A stretch of 9,833 bases of DNA. Origin: JAWLFI01 sp964525165 (GTDB lineage: Bacteria > Bacteroidota > Bacteroidia > Chitinophagales > Saprospiraceae). Location: NCBI GenBank assembly GCA_964525165.1, contig CAZGGG010000090.1, positions 1 through 9,833 on the forward strand. The letters run 5' to 3'. The notes under the pieces were generated by a model. That model ran no database searches and was not told where the DNA came from. It was given only the letters and a program-made list of their open reading frames with translations. A program made the position numbers and the translations under genes. Shown one piece after another: positions 1-6,345 of the stretch (within the stretch, counting starts at the first letter, position 1; the number at the start of each line of letters is the position of its first letter).

Positions 1-18
1 CATGAAGCACAACGTCTT

Positions 19-40
19 TATATCAGGAATTCCCGATATA
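19..40. repeat. 22-bp imperfect palindrome
   Basis: The arms TATATC (19-24) and GATATA (35-40) flank the palindromic core GGAATTCC (26-33). Only the pair at bases 25 and 34 breaks the symmetry, and it could form a G-U pair in minus-strand RNA. The symmetry is centred on an EcoRI-type GAATTC. It could be a dimer-binding operator for a gene to the left of the window or a small transcript hairpin. No gene start is visible beside it to decide. Function is unknown. Confidence 0.4.
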
Positions 41-139
41 CCCCATTATCTATTTTCTTGATTTCTTGTTTCTCTGAAATTCCTCATCCTAAAAGTCTTA
101 ATCCTCTTGATCTCAATATATCTATTCCACCTTGACTGG

Positions 140-159
140 CTGTCTCGCGACAGCGCTGT
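140..159. repeat. Overlapping short inverted repeats
   Basis: A 5-bp stem CTGTC/GACAG with loop TCGC (140-153) overlaps a perfect 10-bp palindrome ACAGCGCTGT (150-159). The two structures share bases 150-153, so they are mutually exclusive. They are GC-rich within an otherwise AT-rich flank. There is no T-tract in either direction, so this is not a standard intrinsic terminator. Function is unknown. Confidence 0.3.
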
Positions 160-263
160 TTGCCATCCGACACCCGCTCGTTTCTATATATACATACGCT
201 TCTGTTTCTAAGATACGAGTCTCGGCCAAAGGTTCCAAAGACGAATGATATAGATCTAAAATT

Positions 264-300
264 AAGCGTTTGTAAACGTTTATAACCGTTATCAACGCTT
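264..300. repeat. Iterated ~10-bp units bounded by an inverted repeat
   Basis: Four consecutive units begin AAGCGTTTGT, AAACGTTTAT, AACCGTTATC and AACGCTT, giving a CGTT or CGCTT core about every helical turn. The first and last 7 bases (AAGCGTT at 264-270, AACGCTT at 294-300) are perfect reverse complements. The spacing on one face of the helix is what a cooperative DNA-binding protein would use, but no start codon of an accepted gene lies nearby. It could equally be a decayed terminal repeat. Confidence 0.35.
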
Positions 301-375
301 CTATCCAATGACCAGGACTAGGTCTTTGCTGAAAAGGTTCTTATCCCATCATACAACTATTCTGTAGGTTCTAAC

Positions 376-831
376 TTATTCTGCTACATTCTCCAGCACC
401 ACAAATGGAATGCCCTTTTCCACCCATTCCTGCACTAAGGCGGGCCGTTCGGGCACCTCCATGGTCAAAGACCCTAAAATGAGGTCTAGGTCTCCATCTA
501 TATCAATATCCCCTGCATCCATCGTGATCCATCGCCCTAACGAAAAAGAGGGAATTACCGACTGCCGTTCATCCGGGCCTAAATCATCATAATACACAAA
601 GCCTCTGGACTGTTCCGCGGTGAAGTCAGGGAAGAAAGAAATGGCCGCCAACTCATCCGCTCCATCTTGATCGAAATCTGCCATGATCGCATTATAGGCC
701 CCGTATAATGGTCGAAAATCCAGCAAGGTGAAGTTCCAATGCCCATCATTCTCATAGCGATAAATTCCATGATAAGGCTTTAAAATAGGGGCATAATCAG
801 CATTATCCCCTGCGGTATATAAAATATCCAA
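376..831 (-). pseudogene. C-terminal fragment of split VCBS/FG-GAP lipoprotein gene
   Basis: This frame continues the protein that stops at 842, in a different reading frame. About 150 residues carry two clear VCBS/FG-GAP calcium-loop signatures (DFDQDGADE near residue 50; DIDIDGDLD near 110), with a further one, DEDGDLD, spanning the upstream edge of the listed span. The run AGDNADYAPILKPYHGIY and the later AISFFPDF match, from memory, the C-terminal blades of exported Bacteroidota VCBS proteins with an N-terminal heme motif. It ends normally with TAA at 376. The listed start is only a TTG inside the open frame. The frame stays open upstream to a TAA near 893-895 but offers no ATG, signal peptide or start region, so I do not regard this as an independent gene. 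Whether the break is biological or an assembly error cannot be told here. Confidence 0.75.
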
Positions 832-841
832 ATCGCCATCT

Positions 842-1696
842 TCATCCCAACCAAAGTGATAATCCTCCGGTCCATTTGCCGAATTCGCAAATTAAAAAGT
901 CCTCGATCCCATCGCCATTCACGTCCTCCATTTCAAAGTGTACCGGACGTTGCAATTCTTGAATTAATATTTGTGGGGATTGGGATTTATCCTTAGGTAA
1001 GCGCACTAGGAAGCCGGAAGGGGCATCCGTAGGAGAAAAACTACCCATGACAAGTATGAATAGCGCTTCTGCTCGCTCAACCATCCAAACGGGGCCTTCG
1101 CGTAATTGTGCCCGATCGATCATTTCACCTTGTTGATCAAAAACAAAGGTGGAACGCTGATTGGCGTCTCCCAGGTAAAAGCCTCCCTCTTCTTTGACAT
1201 CCACCAGTGNNNNNNNNNNGGCTGCCGGCGGGGACATGAAATAATCCGGTATGTTGACTTTAAATTGAGTCAGCGTATCTGCTGTTTGAAATTCCGGTAA
1301 GTCCAATCCTTTCGGTGCTGTTTCTAAATAATACGCTTGAATCGCCAGCCATTGGGCGCTATCAATGGTGGGTTCTTTCGGATAGATGCCCGCCTGCTCT
1401 ACGATGGCGCCTCCTTGATTTTGTTCTAATAAGCTAGAACGTTCATTTGCGGAAGCATAAAAGCCTAAAAAATGTCCCATCCTGGGTAAAATGGTAGATT
1501 CCCAAATATGCTTGGGCAGATCCTCAGGCTCCGGATAAGCGTGGCAACCGATGCAGTAGGTTTTACTCAGTTCTTTACCGTTGAGGTGGTCGGAAGGATC
1601 AGGGGAACAATAGCTGATGGCAAACAACAAAAAAAAGAAAAAAATAAAGCGGATACTTTTGATGCCTTTAAAAGCAAATTGTTTAGAATATTTCAT
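842..1696 (-). pseudogene. N-terminal part of split heme-motif VCBS lipoprotein gene
   Basis: Starts at ATG 1696 with a basic N-terminus and a Phe-rich hydrophobic segment (residues about 17-28) ending at Cys30. This is a possible lipoprotein signal, although Tyr before the Cys is atypical. CIGCH at residues 48-52 is a c-type heme-binding motif, followed by the conserved-looking WESTILPRMG segment whose Met73 could be an axial ligand. A beta-propeller-like region follows, with the calcium loop DVNGDGIED near the end. A 10-N run (1210-1219) falls at about residues 160-163 and the frame is open on both sides. The frame stops at 842 immediately before the next repeat, which resumes in another frame at 376-831. 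Compared with the family as I recall it, roughly 60-70 residues (about one repeat) seem missing at the break. It begins 46 bases after the PIN toxin gene ends. Function of the family is unknown to me; surface location is inferred. Confidence 0.75.
1210..1219. other. Assembly gap (10 N) inside the VCBS gene
   Basis: Ten consecutive undetermined bases. The reading frame of the heme-motif VCBS gene happens to stay open across them. The flanking residues (SPPAA before, LVDVKEEGG after) resemble a short linker in related proteins as I remember them, so little coding sequence may be missing. A round 10-N spacer is also what scaffolding programs insert for unknown distances, so the true gap length is uncertain. 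Confidence 0.95.
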
Positions 1697-1742
1697 AATT
1701 CAAGCACAAAAAATAGAGGATGGGTGAAATAGAAACCCTAAT

Positions 1743-2114
1743 TTATAGATCATAAATAATCAAATCTAAATCAGGGATTTTTTTAAACTCTTTATCCGCG
1801 GTTAATAACGGCATATTAAGGTACTGCGCACTCGATGCAATAATAGCATCAGGTAGTTTCATTTTCATTGATTGGCGAAGCTTGATCGTATTTTTCTTAA
1901 TAGGTTCACTAAGCCCTATAATACTGCAATGATTTAAAAACAGTTCTATTTCTTTTCGTTCATTCTGATTGATATCCCTGAACCCCAGCAACTCTAATTC
2001 ACTTATGACTGAAATATAAATCACCTTACCATCTAATATTGATGATATAGTGTTATCTCCTGACAATAAGTATAATGCGATATTGGTATCTATAAATAGT
2101 TTAGTTCCACTCAT
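1743..2114 (-). CDS. PIN-domain ribonuclease toxin, VapC-like
   Basis: A 123-residue protein of the usual length for single-domain PIN toxins, which are Mg-dependent endoribonucleases that typically cut tRNA or rRNA when free of antitoxin. The acidic metal-binding positions are visible: Asp9 in FIDTN, Glu39 in SVISELELLGF, Asp89 in KLPDAIIAS and Asp107 in LLTADKEF. Starts at ATG 2114, inside the last codons of the antitoxin gene (14-base overlap), which implies translational coupling. It is AT-rich with many AAA, ATA and TTA codons, unlike the exported-protein genes on either side, suggesting separate acquisition. No signal peptide, so cytoplasmic. The target RNA cannot be inferred. Confidence 0.9.
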   Translation of the reverse strand: MSGTKLFIDTNIALYLLSGDNTISSILDGKVIYISVISELELLGFRDINQNERKEIELFLNHCSIIGLSEPIKKNTIKLRQSMKMKLPDAIIASSAQYLNMPLLTADKEFKKIPDLDLIIYDL

Positions 2115-2277
2115 CTCTGAGTTTTTTCTGAATACTCAAAGGATCCTTTTTTAATTTAATGACACCGGAAAACTTTTTCGCATCCAAACCTTTTTCCTCT
2201 CGCTTTGAAACCCAAGCTTTCAATAAGCTCTTTATAGATTTTTTGCTTTGACTAGACTTTGTTGTAAGTGCTTCCAT
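2101..2277 (-). CDS. Small antitoxin paired with the PIN toxin
   Basis: A 58-residue frame read directly from the sequence: ATG at 2277, TAA at 2101. The N-terminal half is basic (MEALTTKSSQSKKSIKSLLK) and the C-terminal half contains KKFSGVIKLKKDP followed by SIQKKLRDEWN. A small protein ending in a conserved FxGxI...DPL...RDEW-type segment, directly before and overlapping a PIN toxin, is the common arrangement for Bacteroidota type II antitoxins. The C-terminal part would block the toxin active site and the N-terminal part would probably dimerise or bind the promoter. I cannot assign it to AbrB, RHH or Phd folds by eye. The start is A-rich (GTTAAAAT before ATG) and lacks a Shine-Dalgarno sequence. 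Upstream lie 112 bases to the peroxidase stop; I saw no convincing promoter in them, though autoregulation is usual for such modules. Confidence 0.85.
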   Translation of the reverse strand: MEALTTKSSQSKKSIKSLLKAWVSKREEKGLDAKKFSGVIKLKKDPLSIQKKLRDEWN

Positions 2278-2389
2278 ATTTTAACTTTAAGCGAGTAACA
2301 ATTTTCAGCTTCTTTGCATTCCTTAAATGGATAAATGATCATTGCTTTTTTGCCAAAAGCGCATCAATTACATTTTGGATATAGTAAAG

Positions 2390-4318
2390 TTAATAATTTA
2401 CTGATCGCCCGCCCCAACTGACTCCTTCCGGAAATGCCGGAAGTTCTTCCGGTCGATCCTGTAAGCCTTCAATATCGGTCAAACTTTCCATAAATACGAT
2501 AATGGCGTCCATCTCTTCCTGAGTCAGATTCAAGTGGGCATCCGGCAATGTTTGATTGGGAATATCCAAGCCCATACCGGCACCTCCACCTTGATTGTAA
2601 AAGTGTAGTACCTCTTCCAAAGTTTGAAACGCTCCATTGTGCATATAGGGTGCAGTTAATTCAGCATTTCGAACCGTTACTGTTTTAAAGGCATGCGCCA
2701 TAAATGGGGCTTCATCTCTGGGAAAACCATTAGCAATTCTTCCTAGATCCGGGTCTAGGTCCGGATGCAGCGTATCAAAAGTGGTGGTAACGCCTAATAC
2801 TTCAGATTCAGAGTCCTGATATAAAGGAGGTACATTACCATTAAAGGTGGGAGCAAAATGACAAGTTCCACAAGCGGCCTTACCCATGAATAAATTGAAC
2901 CCCTTTTTAACTTCCGGATCTAATTCCGCTAGCTCTCCCCTCATATATTGGTCAAAAGAAGAATTCCAGGAACGCAAAGAGGTCACATAGGCAGCCAAGG
3001 CATTAGAAATAGACCAGGTAGAAATGCCATACTTGTCTCTGTCCCCGTAAGCTTCTTTGAATAAAGCTACATATTCCTCACTTTCTTTGAGTCGCTCTGC
3101 CAAGTCCACAAAATTCATATTGAATTCCTTGTCGTCCATGACCACATGCTTCACCTGCCGCTCCAGATCGTACTCTCTCAAATCCCAGAAATAATGAGTG
3201 CTGTACACAGAATTCACAAGGGTGGGTGCATTTCTTTGGGTGCTTAAGCCTTCTGTATTGGATTTACTTTTGGGTAATCCGTCTGTAAAGGCTTTCTCCG
3301 GATGGTGGCAGGAAGCACAAGACATAGAGCCCTCTTTGGAAAGCGCCGGGTCAAAGAATAAGATTTTACCCAACTCTACTTTCACGGGATCCATCAGGTC
3401 GGAGGCTGCGATTTCAGCATAAAAAGGGGGATTCAAATAGTCCTGATCAAAAATGCTGGTCGCATGGTAATTGACCGCTGAATTCGTGGGATCCACTTCA
3501 TCTACAAATTCAATTTGGTAAGCGGACTGAAGCTCATAAATATCATGATATAAAGGTCGAACGTAATCCGTATAAAATTCAAGACGATCAAAATTGTCAA
3601 AGTCATTATGCTGATCCAAATAGATCATAGCCTCTTTCAAATGGCGCAGAATTCTCTTGCGAATCACTTCGGTATGTGCCGGTCCGAAATTTTCATAAGC
3701 CATAAATAACTCATAAATAGGTAATAAACTGGTTTTACTTTCTTCAATTCCATTGACTGAACCAGGGGTGTCAAAGCCTGTCAATCCCAATGTAAAAATT
3801 CGGTTGATTTGAAATCTGGAGGCTTCAAATACATACCGATGTTCCAAAGTTTTCCCACGAAGAAAGCCTACCACATCCCTTTTTTGACTGATCAGCTTCT
3901 CGATCAATTTCTGAAGTTCTTCCGTATTAGGTTCTGCCGCAAATACTGCTTCATCAAGGGTCTGCAATCCGGAAGGAGGGATTACTTCTACAGCGGGTAC
4001 AACAGGATTCGTTTTGGGTAAAGGTGCCCCATTGATGTAACGTTTGATGGCTAGGTACTCCACACGTTTATAAGCAAGTCTGGTTTGGATCATTTGCTTT
4101 TGTAAGGCTTCGTGATCTCTTTTGCCTTGAGCATAGCCCTTGATGGCGTCTTCAAGATCATAGATCGAAGCATCAAAAATTTCCAAATCATGTACAAATG
4201 CCTGACGCGTCAGTTCAAGGACATTTGTTGGATGGCCGGGCTGTTGCTCAGACAAAGCTGCAAAAAACATAGACCCTAGTAAAGCAATGGGCAACAAGAT
4301 GAATTGGATAGACTTCAT
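2390..4318 (-). CDS. Exported di-heme cytochrome c peroxidase (MauG/CcpA family) with N-terminal helical domain
   Basis: I start at ATG 4318 (MKSIQFILLP...), giving 642 residues with a signal peptide (about 1-22). The in-frame ATG at 4378 would translate a hairpin and displace the signal peptide. Residues about 30-270 are helical, include RLAYKRVEYLAIK and INGAPLP, and may be an imelysin-like or related helical domain (inference). The peroxidase domain follows: first heme motif CASCH at 334-338 (within SMSCASCHHP, followed by KAFTDG), second heme motif CGTCH at 483-487, and the PYMHNG segment near 558-562 whose Met559 is the expected axial ligand of one heme. The family reduces hydrogen peroxide or, in MauG, oxidises protein side chains. 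The location should be periplasmic. It lies 83 bases after the PhoX-like gene and is probably in the same transcription unit, with a hairpin between. The bacterial family core is about 300-350 residues; the extra N-terminus explains the length. Confidence 0.9.
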   Translation of the reverse strand: MKSIQFILLPIALLGSMFFAALSEQQPGHPTNVLELTRQAFVHDLEIFDASIYDLEDAIKGYAQGKRDHEALQKQMIQTRLAYKRVEYLAIKRYINGAPLPKTNPVVPAVEVIPPSGLQTLDEAVFAAEPNTEELQKLIEKLISQKRDVVGFLRGKTLEHRYVFEASRFQINRIFTLGLTGFDTPGSVNGIEESKTSLLPIYELFMAYENFGPAHTEVIRKRILRHLKEAMIYLDQHNDFDNFDRLEFYTDYVRPLYHDIYELQSAYQIEFVDEVDPTNSAVNYHATSIFDQDYLNPPFYAEIAASDLMDPVKVELGKILFFDPALSKEGSMSCASCHHPEKAFTDGLPKSKSNTEGLSTQRNAPTLVNSVYSTHYFWDLREYDLERQVKHVVMDDKEFNMNFVDLAERLKESEEYVALFKEAYGDRDKYGISTWSISNALAAYVTSLRSWNSSFDQYMRGELAELDPEVKKGFNLFMGKAACGTCHFAPTFNGNVPPLYQDSESEVLGVTTTFDTLHPDLDPDLGRIANGFPRDEAPFMAHAFKTVTVRNAELTAPYMHNGAFQTLEEVLHFYNQGGGAGMGLDIPNQTLPDAHLNLTQEEMDAIIVFMESLTDIEGLQDRPEELPAFPEGVSWGGRSVNY

Positions 4319-4345
4319 GGTGTTTAGCGTTGATAAGATGCAAAA

Positions 4346-4371
4346 GGAGCCCCCGATCCTACGGAGGCTCC
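4346..4371 (-). terminator. Hairpin between the PhoX-like and peroxidase genes
   Basis: On the minus strand GGAGCCTCCG and CGGGGGCTCC form a 10-bp stem with one G-U pair and a 6-base loop (TAGGAT), followed by only four T residues and then GC. It begins 30 bases after the PhoX-like stop and ends 27 bases before the peroxidase start. It fits a weak or leaky intrinsic terminator, or an intercistronic hairpin that sets transcript stability and lowers downstream expression. No good separate promoter is visible between it and the peroxidase ATG. Confidence 0.6.
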
Positions 4372-4401
4372 AAAACATAAAATTTTTATTCAGTCATGGA
4401 T

Positions 4402-6291
4402 TTACTGAACGATAAATTTGTAGCTCTCTTGGTTCTCCGTAAGGATAAAGTAAGTACCCGGAGCTAAGTCAGATACATCTGCTTGCTGTGTATTTCGATA
4501 AACTTTTACTCTCTGACCATTCAAGTTATAGATCGCGAAATCTGTGATTTCAGACAAGAATAATTCTCGCGTCGTTGGATTCGGGAATAATTTTAATTTC
4601 TCTCCCTCTTCAAATACCGGTGGATTTAAGTTAGAAACAGCTACATTCTCAAAACCGTGGATAGCAACCGTTAAGGAGTGATTCCAAGGGAACGGATTGT
4701 TCGGATTGGGGTGCTGAGAGTTCATCAAAATCGTATTGTCACTGATCTGAATAGAACCTGTCACCTCTGCTCCCTGCGGAATGGCCGTGATTCTTACTAA
4801 ATCATCAATCGTAGCGGAACCTCTAGTAGAAGTAGGCAACAACCATAATTCGCAAACGCTATTGCTCACGCCTTCAGGTACGCGACCATTAGATCTTCCA
4901 TTCAAATCCTCATTAATCAAGAGGAAGGTTTCACCATCAATGGTCATTACATTTAAGCCATCAGGGTTTGACAAGTGCTTATCCGGATAGTCTGCTTCGG
5001 ACGGGGAAGTCTCGAAATACGGACCCCCATGAATCATAACATCCACTTCATTGGTGGCGGGATCATAAGACCACACTCTTCCATAATAGTCAGCGTAGTT
5101 TTCATCAAAAGCAGATGCTAAGCCTTGCGTTTCTGTCGCAAATTGATCTAATGCAGGGTGAACATTGACTGAAGGAAATTCATCCTGAACAGACTTGAAC
5201 CTGGCACCCGCGTTATCTCTTCCTGTTTCTGTCCAGTACACGATGCCTGTTGTTTCATCAATGGCTACCCATTCATTTCTCATGAAGATAGTCGCTCCGT
5301 TTGCAAAACAATAATCTCTCAAGCCTCCGAAAATGAGTTCTTCAGTATCCATCGGTATAGCGACCCATCTTTGACCGGCATCATTATCATGCTTGTAGAA
5401 ATAGAGTGTACCTTGAGTAAAATCACCGGGCACGTCAGCTTCAAACTTAATGAAGGGTGCAGGAGAGCTGTCGTCGCCCAAATAAACCGTTTTCATGTCA
5501 GCAGTGATAGCACCGCCTTCCCAACCGGCACGTCCCCAGTTGTATTGCTTACGGATGGCTTTCGCTTGACGAGGATCAATCTCAACCATATAGTTGAAAT
5601 TGTCATTTTTAGGAATGGTTAAACCATCCACCAATGGAAACTCAGGAGCATTGATGGTGAAGTCTGAAGTATCTCTGACGCCGTATCCTCCTCGCACATC
5701 CGCCACTACTAGCGGCAATGAAGAAGTTCTGGCAGAACTATTCCAAATGGAGGAATTGCTTCCTCTGAACCATTCCTCCGCGGTCCAGATTCTTCCGTCC
5801 GGTGCAGAGATTCCGGCGCAGTTCATACCGGTTTCACCTACCGTATTGACGAAGTCCACATTGAAGTATTCCCCTTGACGGCCATCTTCCAATGTTTGTT
5901 CTACGACATCTAGTGTGCCTTCATTGTTTCTGGCTACTCTGAATACGGTCATTCCACCACCGTCTCCGATTTTGTCATCTACATAAATGGTTTCGTGGTT
6001 AACAGAAACCCAACCTAAAGATTCTCCTGAATCATCCGGCGTAAAGCCGATGAAATCGTGCCATTCTTTGGCCACTTGGCGACCTGCGGGATTTGAATAG
6101 GTTTCAGTCGTTTGTACTAAGTCATGTCCACCTACAAATAGTACTTGAGTGGTTAATGGCGATGGAGGGAGCAAGATACTGTCCAAAGTCCAACCGGCAG
6201 GAATGGTGATTTCCTCTTCAAAAACCGGATTTTGCGCTACCATAGCAAAAGCAAAGGTCATCGCGAATAAGCTGAATAATAATTTTTTCAT
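4402..6291 (-). CDS. PhoX/DUF839 family protein with type IX sorting domain
   Basis: 629 residues. Signal peptide 1-20 (ending AMVAQ), PhoX/DUF839 domain about 22-550, type IX secretion sorting domain about 565-629 (KLKLFPNPTTRELF, then NLNGQRVKVY and GTYFILTENQESYKFIVQ). Family marks: VNHE (97-100), NCAG (157-160), GWEGG with Glu258, YLGDDS (270-275), FMRNEW with Arg338 and Glu340, NPDGLNV, and EVTGS...NSQHP near 509-528. Characterised PhoX is a Ca/Fe alkaline phosphatase. By position Arg338, Glu340 and Glu258 would match its phosphate-binding and iron-ligand residues, but the TCEE cysteine is Ala171 here (WTAEEW), so phosphatase activity is uncertain. It is a paralogue of the second half of the preceding gene, 54 bases upstream. 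The start region is A-rich without Shine-Dalgarno. Predicted to be secreted or surface-attached via the Por system. Confidence 0.9.
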   Translation of the reverse strand: MKKLLFSLFAMTFAFAMVAQNPVFEEEITIPAGWTLDSILLPPSPLTTQVLFVGGHDLVQTTETYSNPAGRQVAKEWHDFIGFTPDDSGESLGWVSVNHETIYVDDKIGDGGGMTVFRVARNNEGTLDVVEQTLEDGRQGEYFNVDFVNTVGETGMNCAGISAPDGRIWTAEEWFRGSNSSIWNSSARTSSLPLVVADVRGGYGVRDTSDFTINAPEFPLVDGLTIPKNDNFNYMVEIDPRQAKAIRKQYNWGRAGWEGGAITADMKTVYLGDDSSPAPFIKFEADVPGDFTQGTLYFYKHDNDAGQRWVAIPMDTEELIFGGLRDYCFANGATIFMRNEWVAIDETTGIVYWTETGRDNAGARFKSVQDEFPSVNVHPALDQFATETQGLASAFDENYADYYGRVWSYDPATNEVDVMIHGGPYFETSPSEADYPDKHLSNPDGLNVMTIDGETFLLINEDLNGRSNGRVPEGVSNSVCELWLLPTSTRGSATIDDLVRITAIPQGAEVTGSIQISDNTILMNSQHPNPNNPFPWNHSLTVAIHGFENVAVSNLNPPVFEEGEKLKLFPNPTTRELFLSEITDFAIYNLNGQRVKVYRNTQQADVSDLAPGTYFILTENQESYKFIVQ

Positions 6292-6300
6292 GTTATGTTT

Positions 6301-6341
6301 TTTGAAAGTGGCCAGGCCTTCCGACCTGGCCGGGATTCAAA
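6301..6341 (-). terminator. Nested intercistronic hairpin before the stand-alone PhoX-like gene
   Basis: The core stem GGCCAGG (6310-6316) with CCTGGCC (6325-6331) is a perfect 7-bp match around an 8-base loop. An outer stem TTTGAA (6301-6306) with TTCAAA (6336-6341) adds 6 bp across small bulges. It starts just after the fusion-gene stop (TAA at 6346-6348) and ends about 10 bases before the next ATG. Downstream on the minus strand is an A-rich stretch, not a T-tract, so it is a poor intrinsic terminator. A role as RNA processing or stability element, or control of access to the next start codon, fits better. Confidence 0.45.
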
Positions 6342-6345
6342 TAAT

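Larger units (their letters stand above)
1..375. other. Gene-free left flank with repeat structures
   Basis: I see no convincing gene here. A minus-strand frame of 74 codons (84-308) gives a composition unlike any family I know and lies over repeats. A plus-strand frame open from the left edge to base 135 encodes about 44 residues without recognisable motifs. The stretch holds a near-perfect 22-bp palindrome at 19-40, overlapping small inverted repeats at 140-159, and four roughly 10-bp iterated units at 264-300, each listed separately. It lies downstream of the VCBS gene that ends at 376, but I find no clear GC-rich hairpin with a T-tract that would terminate that gene. It may be intergenic sequence or the end of a repeat or mobile element whose remainder is outside the window. 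Confidence 0.5.

Noticed and set aside
1..135. Plus-strand frame open from the left edge, about 44 residues
   Set aside because: Ends at a TGA and shows no recognisable domain. Cannot be told from chance without sequence to the left.
84..308. Minus-strand frame of 74 codons in the left flank
   Set aside because: Arg- and Ser-rich composition without motifs, overlaps the iterated repeat at 264-300, and has no convincing start region.
1697..1742. Promoter-like TATTTTTTG before the VCBS lipoprotein gene
   Set aside because: The spacing within the -7 element is one base too long, and there is no TTG at a suitable distance upstream.
2344..2360. Possible terminator after the peroxidase gene (GCTTTT / AAAAGC)
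   Set aside because: The stem is only 6 bp and AT-rich, no clear T-tract follows it, and it is too weak to call.
4319..4378. N-terminal extension of the peroxidase from ATG 4378
   Set aside because: It would translate the hairpin at 4346-4371 and bury the signal peptide that follows ATG 4318.
5594..5878. Plus-strand frame of 94 codons antisense to the PhoX-like gene
   Set aside because: Shadow of a well-supported gene. The same holds for the other plus-strand frames between 1106 and 9651.
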